This document shows positions 58,112 to 64,000 of a stretch of DNA of 64,000 nucleotides, in pieces. The stretch is taken from the NCBI GenBank assembly GCA_907163345.1, contig CAJQUN010000021.1, forward strand, positions 5,890,001-5,954,000. Reading direction: 5' to 3'. Each line of letters starts with the position of its first letter. Position 1 is the first letter of the stretch. The notes beneath the pieces were generated by a model that was not told the DNA's origin, did not search any database, and saw nothing but the letters and a program-made list of their open reading frames with translations. A program made the position numbers and the translations under genes. The stretch comes from Haberlea rhodopensis (taxonomy: Eukaryota; Streptophyta; Magnoliopsida; Lamiales; Gesneriaceae).

Positions 58112-58560
58112 TGCACGATTATTGTAATCGGGGGTGCACGATTTTTGTAATGGTGGTGCACTTGATATTTGTAATGTGGGTGCACAATTTTAAATATTGT
58201 GGTGCATGATTTTTTAATATGCATGATTTTTTAGCATGTTGCTGCACAATTTTTACATTGGGTGCATGATTTTTTTCTGATAGGGGTGTACGATTTTTGT
58301 AAAGGGGTGCATGGTTTTTTAACATGTTGGTGCACGATTATTTAACATGGTGGTGCATAATTTTAAACATTGTGGTGCATGATTTTTTAACATGCACGAT
58401 TTTTTAACATTTGTTGCACAATTTTTGCAATTGGGTGCATGATTTTTTGTGACGGGGGTGCATTTTTTTTAAGGGGTGCACGATTTTTAACATGTTGATG
58501 CACGATTATTTAATATGGTGATGCACGATTTATGTAATGATGATGCACGTTATGAAATCA
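58112..58560 (-). repeat. TGCACGATT repeat field, opposite orientation
   Basis: About 15 units of 20-35 bp such as GGTGCACGATTTTTGTAA and GGTGCATGATTTTTTAAC. The core TGCACGATT is the reverse complement of AATCGTGCA to the left, so the two fields could fold back on each other. Minus-strand frames rich in HKNH-like repeats are artefacts. Confidence 0.75.
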
Positions 58561-58614
58561 GATCTGAAAAATTGTTAGGGTTTCCAAGAGGATGATCAGT
58601 CGCATCTGAGACTG

Positions 58615-58767
58615 ATGTTGGACGTGGTTGAGTTGATCAAGCTTTTCCTATCGTCGGAGCTGAATTCAAATCCGTTAATTGCTAGGATTTTCGAGTTTCG
58701 TAGCAGTGTCCATCGCGCATTGACTTTCATGAACGTGGAGTTGATAAAAAATTTTTTGTTGGAATGA
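58615..58767 (+). other. Open frame of 50 codons, function unknown
   Basis: ATG 58615 to TGA 58765-58767, reading MLDVVELIKLFLSSELNSN and then FRSSVHRALTFMNVELIK. The composition is protein-like and the frame is open upstream too. No splice sites were tied to it. It may be a remnant carried beside the repeat field; not recognised. Confidence 0.25.
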
Positions 58768-59689
58768 TGCTTTGAATATTGGATAAGGAATTGCAGTTGA
58801 ATGTATTGATTAAAAAAAATCGATGATGATGTTTGTTTGTGATGAATGAACGAATTTGACGAGAGAATGAGAAGAATGGAGTAGAAGTGGGCAAATTGAA
58901 GGTTGTTCATTAAAGAATAAGCACCGTGTGAACTTAAGTTTTTTTGGCCGACTAAAGTGAATTGTGTTTCATCAGCTGGTACCGGCCCGTAAGTACCCGT
59001 ATATCATTGCACACTTCAACAGTTCAACCGTATGAAAATAAAGGTTTTGAAGCCCGACCCAAACAAACTGGTAGGCAAAAAAATCTTGGCCGAACCCACA
59101 TCTCTATATGAAATACACATTAATTTTGTTAATCATTCAATTTTAGTAATGTTGACATTAATATTTACTCGGTAGGATTATCTTTTTATTATATATTACA
59201 GGATTATCTTTTATTATATATTACTGTTATTAAGATTGAGCAACACATAATAATCATATTGGTCTCTTTTATGTGTTTTTTCTCCTACAATAGCCATGTA
59301 TAAATAATCACCTCCAATGTTTTCGATGTTTTTTCAACTTTCTAAAATACTTAATTAATCTAATCAATAATATACCCTATTAGTGTTTAATCTTTAATGT
59401 TTAAAAAAATATAGTAATTACATATAAAATGAGAAAAAAACATAACAAAATTTAGATAAAAATATTTGCACTAACTAATATACTTTGGCACCGTTTGGGG
59501 TGCGGGATAGGATTAGTAATCTTCGGATTATTAATCCTATCCCATGTTTGTTTCATTTTTTTTAAAAAAATTATCCTACTATATTTATCTCATTCTAATC
59601 CCAATTTACAACAAAATGACATAAATATCCTTACCACCTTTTTTTACTATCTCAAAATTTGAAATTCCCGCCAAAAATTAAAACTTATT
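58768..59689. other. Intergenic AT-rich DNA with a MITE-like end
   Basis: No gene. At about 59489 GGCACCGTTTGGGGTGCGGG is followed by an inverted repeat GGATAGGATTAGTAATC / GATTATTAATCCTATCC (59503-59541). This looks like one end of a small inverted-repeat element; its partner end was not found. Confidence 0.4.
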
Positions 59690-60509
59690 TCATACAACTT
59701 TATTTTTATATTGTATTATTTTATTTATTTCATTCTTATTATTATTATTTTATTATTATTATATATGATTATTATAATATATTATATTATTATTATTATT
59801 AAAAAATAATAATTTAATATTATTCATTCATATGTGTGCATATATATATATATTATGATTATTATATATTATTATGTAATAATAATAATAAGGATTATTA
59901 TTAGATAATTATTATAATATATTAAATAGAATAATTTTATATATTATATATATTCTTATTCTTATTATTATTATATATATATACACATGCACACATATAT
60001 ATATATATTATATTTAATTATTATATATTATGATTATATATATATATTATTATAATAAGGTATATAAATTATATACATATTTAATAGATTATATATATAT
60101 ACTATGTAGATTATTATATTATAATAATATATATAAATTATATATATATTATTATTATTATATAGGCATAATATATATATATATATATTATTACGTAATA
60201 CTAATAATTATTATTATAATATGCTATAAATATAATAAGTTTATATATTATATTATATATATCTATATTATATATATTATTATTATTATTACTATTATAT
60301 ATATGTATATATACGCACGCACGCACGCATATATATATATATATATTATATAATGTATATAAATTATATATATATTACTATTATTTATTATATATGCATA
60401 TATATATATTCAAATATATATATTTTATTATTATTTATATTAGTATTATTATTTTTTATTTTATTAATATTATAATATATATATATTATAATATAATAAT
60501 AATTATTAT
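59690..60509. repeat. 820-bp nearly pure A/T tract
   Basis: TAT, ATT and AATA runs with many self-complementary stretches and a short ACGCACGCACGCAC interruption at about 60313. Open frames here (Tyr/Ile-rich) are meaningless. Directly followed by the retrotransposon LTR. Confidence 0.85.
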
Positions 60510-62732
60510 TGTGACGGCCCGCCCTAAATGGGTCGCCCGCCGTATTCAATTGCTTGAATACAAGGCTTCACTCGAATCGAAACTTAATTATCACTTTGAA
60601 CTTATGTTTAGCGGAAACGTTTTTATTCTTATCGAATGTTGACTTAATAAATTTTTACCGATGACTTCTAACTTAGAAAAATTTGGGCAGAGTCTCCTCT
60701 TAAAAATTGTGCCCTGTGATCTACCAGATCACTACCACCACAATATCAAAACCATAAAAACAAAAACTAAACCAAAATAAACTTCAAATATCAAAATCCA
60801 ACTAAAACATAAATAAATGTTTCATATCCTCAAAATAAAACTTAAACATGCCAACATACTCAAAACTTCATAATAAATCTAAATATCCTCCGCATCGTCT
60901 AAGTCTTCAACTCCATCTGTAATATGTCACATTACAGGTAAAGGTAAGTTGCAGCATTTTATAGTAAGCATAATAAACATTTGATAAAAGTATTTAAAAC
61001 ATCATTTTTCATAATGTGACGAAAAATAATATACTTTCATATCCAAAATAACTTTCACACATATATGGTTTAATCCGAGCAGTTAACGGAACTAAATTTC
61101 ACAAAACGGAATCATAACGGAAATAACTGCACAGATAACCAACTAAACTTAACGGACACGAATAACACTATCATAATCATATAATGTCTTAACCATATAG
61201 AATTAATCTTTAGTCATAGCCATGCTGTAATGAAACAAATGCATACTCAAATACGGATGTGACACAATGATATCATTCCAGACTATACCCGCTGGAAGGG
61301 TATCGACAGATATTATACCCCCTCTGTCCTCGGGCAAAACGAAATGCGTTTCTTTATTCTCGTCGCCAACGAGCCGGAAGTATGCGCGTTTTTATCCTCG
61401 TCGCAATGCGAGCCACAACGAAACAAAAATATCCACAGTTCACAAACTTCAAATCGTATTCACCGAATCAAGACAAACATGGCCTTTCAAAATAGTTTTT
61501 CACACACAATAAAATGTTATTCAAAATTCTATTTTTCAACAAAATACATTTCTTATCAAAAATATTCTTTCAAAATAATTCTTGCATGCTTACTATCCGA
61601 AAATCATTTCAAAATAAACAATACGAAATACTTAAAATAATTTGCGGAAAATTGCAACTTCCTTTACATATCTCAAAGCTTCCTAACAACGTCAAGCTAC
61701 AAACCTTTCCACAATCTCCAAGATATCAAGTATTTCCTATTATTCATTTCAACATTATCAACAACCATATACATTTAACTTGGTTTTTAAAACAACCTAC
61801 ATATTCCAAACTTATGTTCAAACTTAAATTCACTATCCAAATTACCAAAGCCTACCAATAAACAATTCACCATCTTCGAAAATATCCAATAGCATTTTCG
61901 AAAAAATTACAGTTTCAACCCCTCAAAATCCAACATACATTTTCGAAATTAAAAATCCAGAAAATTTCGAACTCAAATTATAATCTCAATTCCTCCAAAA
62001 TCCAGTACAATTTTCGAACTCCAATTTCTGCAAAAATCTTCGAATTCCAGAAAAATTTCGAATTAATATTCCAGAAAAATTTTCGAATTCCAATTCTTAA
62101 AACAAAATTGTGTTCTTGACAAAAATTAAACCAATAGACTTCCAATAATCCATCTACACTAACCTAACCAAATTATAACCCAAAAACAGAAATTAAAATC
62201 AAAAACAGAAAAAAAAATTCAAAACATATACATCGAATTTCATACCTATTTGTTACGATTTCTGACCCAATTTCGATTTCCTCGCTGTTGCTTGCAACCA
62301 CTCGAAATTGGAACTGATTTCCGAACTAGAAATCGAATTTTACAAAACAAATCTGAAAATTTGTTTTCGGAACAGACAGGAATGGACTTGGGTTTGTCTG
62401 ACCTTATACAATCCAGAGTGAGTAGATGAAGAGGTTGAGAGTTATAGGCGTTTATGGGAGAAGAAGAAGCGACAAAATTAAAGAATGAATGACATGCTGC
62501 GAAGAAGACGAGAAGAAGCAAGCGAAGGCTGAATAGAAACTGAAAGAGAAAGTTGAAATCATGTTCGGCTATCTCACTCTTTAATTAACATTACTTAAAT
62601 AATATTACTAATATTATTATTATTATTATTTATTATAATTATCATATATTCTTATTATTTATTTATTATTATATAATTTATTACTTGTACAATATTTGGG
62701 TCAATAAATTCCTATAAAATTGAACCATTACA
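60510..62732 (-). repeat. 3' LTR of a Tekay/Del chromovirus, about 2223 bp
   Basis: The minus reading starts TGTAATGGTTC (62732) and ends GGGCCGTCACA (60510). The start lies 13 bp after the pol stop, next to a short purine tract (ATGGAGAT). The lower flank is the A/T tract; the 5-bp flank is ATTAT, whose partner lies outside the window. No real gene lies inside, including the 91-codon minus frame at 62246-62521. Confidence 0.85.
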
Positions 62733-62745
62733 ATCTCCATACATT

Positions 62746-64000
62746 CTAAAAAGTTTCGTCCTCGAAACTTGCATCGCATTTTACATCTGGATATTTAGCA
62801 TATAGTTCTTCCTCTTTTTCCCATGTTGCTTCATCAGGTGAATGATTGCTCCATTGAACCTTTACAAAAGGAATTGTCTTAGTTCGTAGAATTCTCTCTT
62901 GACGGTCTAGTATCTTGATAGGATATTCTGAATATGTGCATTCCTTTGATATCTCAATCTCTGTTGCTTTAAGCACATGACTTTCATCTGAAACATACTT
63001 CCTGAGCATCGAGACGTGAAATACATTATGTACTCGATCTAATTCCGGAGGTAGAGCAAGTCGATAAGCCAAAGTTCCTATTCTTTCCAAGATTTCATAT
63101 GGTCCTATGAATCTCGGACTTAACTTCCCATGCTTGCCAAACCTCATTACTCCTCTGAATGGTGATACTTTCAAGTATACCTTATCCCCTTGCTGAAATT
63201 CTAAATCTCGTCTGCGAACATCAGCCCAACTTTTCTGTCGACTCTGAGCTGTAAGTAATCTCTGTTTGATGATGGACACATTCTCATTCGTGAGTTTGAT
63301 CAACTCTGGTCCTTCCAATACTTTCTCTCCAACATCAAACCAACACTGTGGTGTTCGACATTTCCTTCCATACAAAGCTTCGAATGGTGCCATTTGAATA
63401 CTGGATTGATAGCTGTTATTGTACACAAACTCTGCCAGTTTCAGATGACGATCCCACTGTCCTTGAAAATCCAAAATACATGTTCTAAGTAAATCCTCAA
63501 GGATCTGAATCGTTCTCTCAGACTGTCCGTCCGTCTGTGGATGGAAAGCTGTGCTGTATTTCAAATTCGTTCCCAACACAGATTGTAAACTCTTCCAGAA
63601 TTGTGAGGTGAATCGAGCATCTCGATCAGATATAATACTGACTGGTATCCCATGCAAACACACCACTTGATCAATGTAAAGCTTTGCTAAATCATTCATT
63701 GATGTAGTCTTCTTCATCGGTATAAAGTGAGCACACTTAGTAAGTCGATCAACAATAACCCAAACTGAATCTTTTTGTGTCGTAGTCTTGGGTAATCCGG
63801 TCACAAAGTCCATAGTAATATGCTCCCATTTCCAATTTGGTATGTCCAAGTTTCTCAGTGTCCCTGCCGGCTTTTGTCTTCCAACTTTCACTTGTTGACA
63901 TACTAAACACTTGGACACAAACTTCACAACATCTTGCTTCATTCCTGGCCACCAAAATAATTGTTTCATATCTTGATACATTTTATTCTGTCCTGGATGC
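62746..64000 (-). CDS. Tekay/Del chromovirus pol C-terminus: integrase and chromodomain (partial)
   Basis: The frame enters from the right edge and stops at TAG 62746-62748. It covers an integrase finger (YQDMKQLFWWPGMKQDVVKF, then CLVCQQVKVGRQKP) and the core with the D,D,E residues (HITMDFVTGLP, ISDRDARFTS, TDGQSERTIQ). A GPY/F module follows (KLSPRFIGPYEILERIG), then a C-terminal chromodomain (VKVQWSNHSPDEATWEKEEE). In chromoviruses this domain directs insertion toward marked chromatin. No stop or frameshift is seen in about 415 codons. Reverse transcriptase, gag and the 5' LTR must lie beyond 64000. Chromovirus assignment is firm, Tekay/Del likely. Confidence 0.93.
   Translation of the reverse strand, partial: HPGQNKMYQDMKQLFWWPGMKQDVVKFVSKCLVCQQVKVGRQKPAGTLRNLDIPNWKWEHITMDFVTGLPKTTTQKDSVWVIVDRLTKCAHFIPMKKTTSMNDLAKLYIDQVVCLHGIPVSIISDRDARFTSQFWKSLQSVLGTNLKYSTAFHPQTDGQSERTIQILEDLLRTCILDFQGQWDRHLKLAEFVYNNSYQSSIQMAPFEALYGRKCRTPQCWFDVGEKVLEGPELIKLTNENVSIIKQRLLTAQSRQKSWADVRRRDLEFQQGDKVYLKVSPFRGVMRFGKHGKLSPRFIGPYEILERIGTLAYRLALPPELDRVHNVFHVSMLRKYVSDESHVLKATEIEISKECTYSEYPIKILDRQERILRTKTIPFVKVQWSNHSPDEATWEKEEELYAKYPDVKCDASFEDETF

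Noticed and set aside
60030..60642. Tyr/Ile-rich frames of 80-107 codons
   Set aside because: They are translations of the A/T tract.

Overview
The window is nuclear DNA of a flowering plant, probably a eudicot: three spliced plant-type genes with GT-AG introns sit in AT-rich DNA dominated by plant transposon lineages (Tat, Athila, Tekay/Del, Angela, TRIM, Helitron, hAT, Mutator-type). The species cannot be named from the sequence alone. No rRNA, tRNA or CRISPR locus was found.

Layout. 0.4-3.2 kb: a decayed hAT transposon. 4.5-32.3 kb: a stack of nested retroelements on an old minus-strand Ty3/gypsy Tat-lineage element. Its 3' untranslated region is a 69-bp minisatellite, split by a 2.3-kb solo LTR (4906-7213), which itself holds a complete 350-bp TRIM (5095-5444). 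Its reverse transcriptase is split by a full Athila element (9884-20205), and its protease by a full, apparently intact Angela/BARE-like copia element (21070-29888). All four insertions have exact 5-bp target duplications. The 5' LTR of the Tat host element ends 291 bp before the start codon of a cytosolic GAPDH gene.

32.6-50.3 kb is the genic part: GAPC (+, 11 exons, 337 aa), a RAD21/SCC1 cohesin kleisin (-, 13 exons, 597 aa) and an organellar mTERF protein resembling MTERF5 (-, 4 exons, 487 aa). All three were assembled by hand, and every exon junction keeps phase. Between the last two lies a 3.2-kb non-autonomous Helitron (43601-46809) carrying captured exon-like pieces. Its borders are proved by a paralogous empty site at 57.1 kb.

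50.6-56.2 kb: a 5.7-kb foldback element with Mutator-style ends (perfect 9-bp target duplication). Its arms consist of about 44-bp repeats in opposite orientations, and it is interrupted by a 1.65-kb solo LTR. 56.3-58.6 kb: a second repeat field built on CGTGCA/TGCACG motifs. 59.7-60.5 kb: almost pure A/T. 60.5-64.0 kb: the 3' end of a minus-strand Tekay/Del chromovirus that runs off the window.

The genes do not form an operon or a shared pathway: one is glycolytic, one acts in chromosome cohesion and one in organelle gene expression. The main interest lies in the mobile elements: the foldback element, the Helitron with its empty site, a 34-bp templated repair patch, and clusters of GGCG-N6-CGCC palindromes in three unrelated elements. 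Family calls rest on motifs read by eye; no database search was run.
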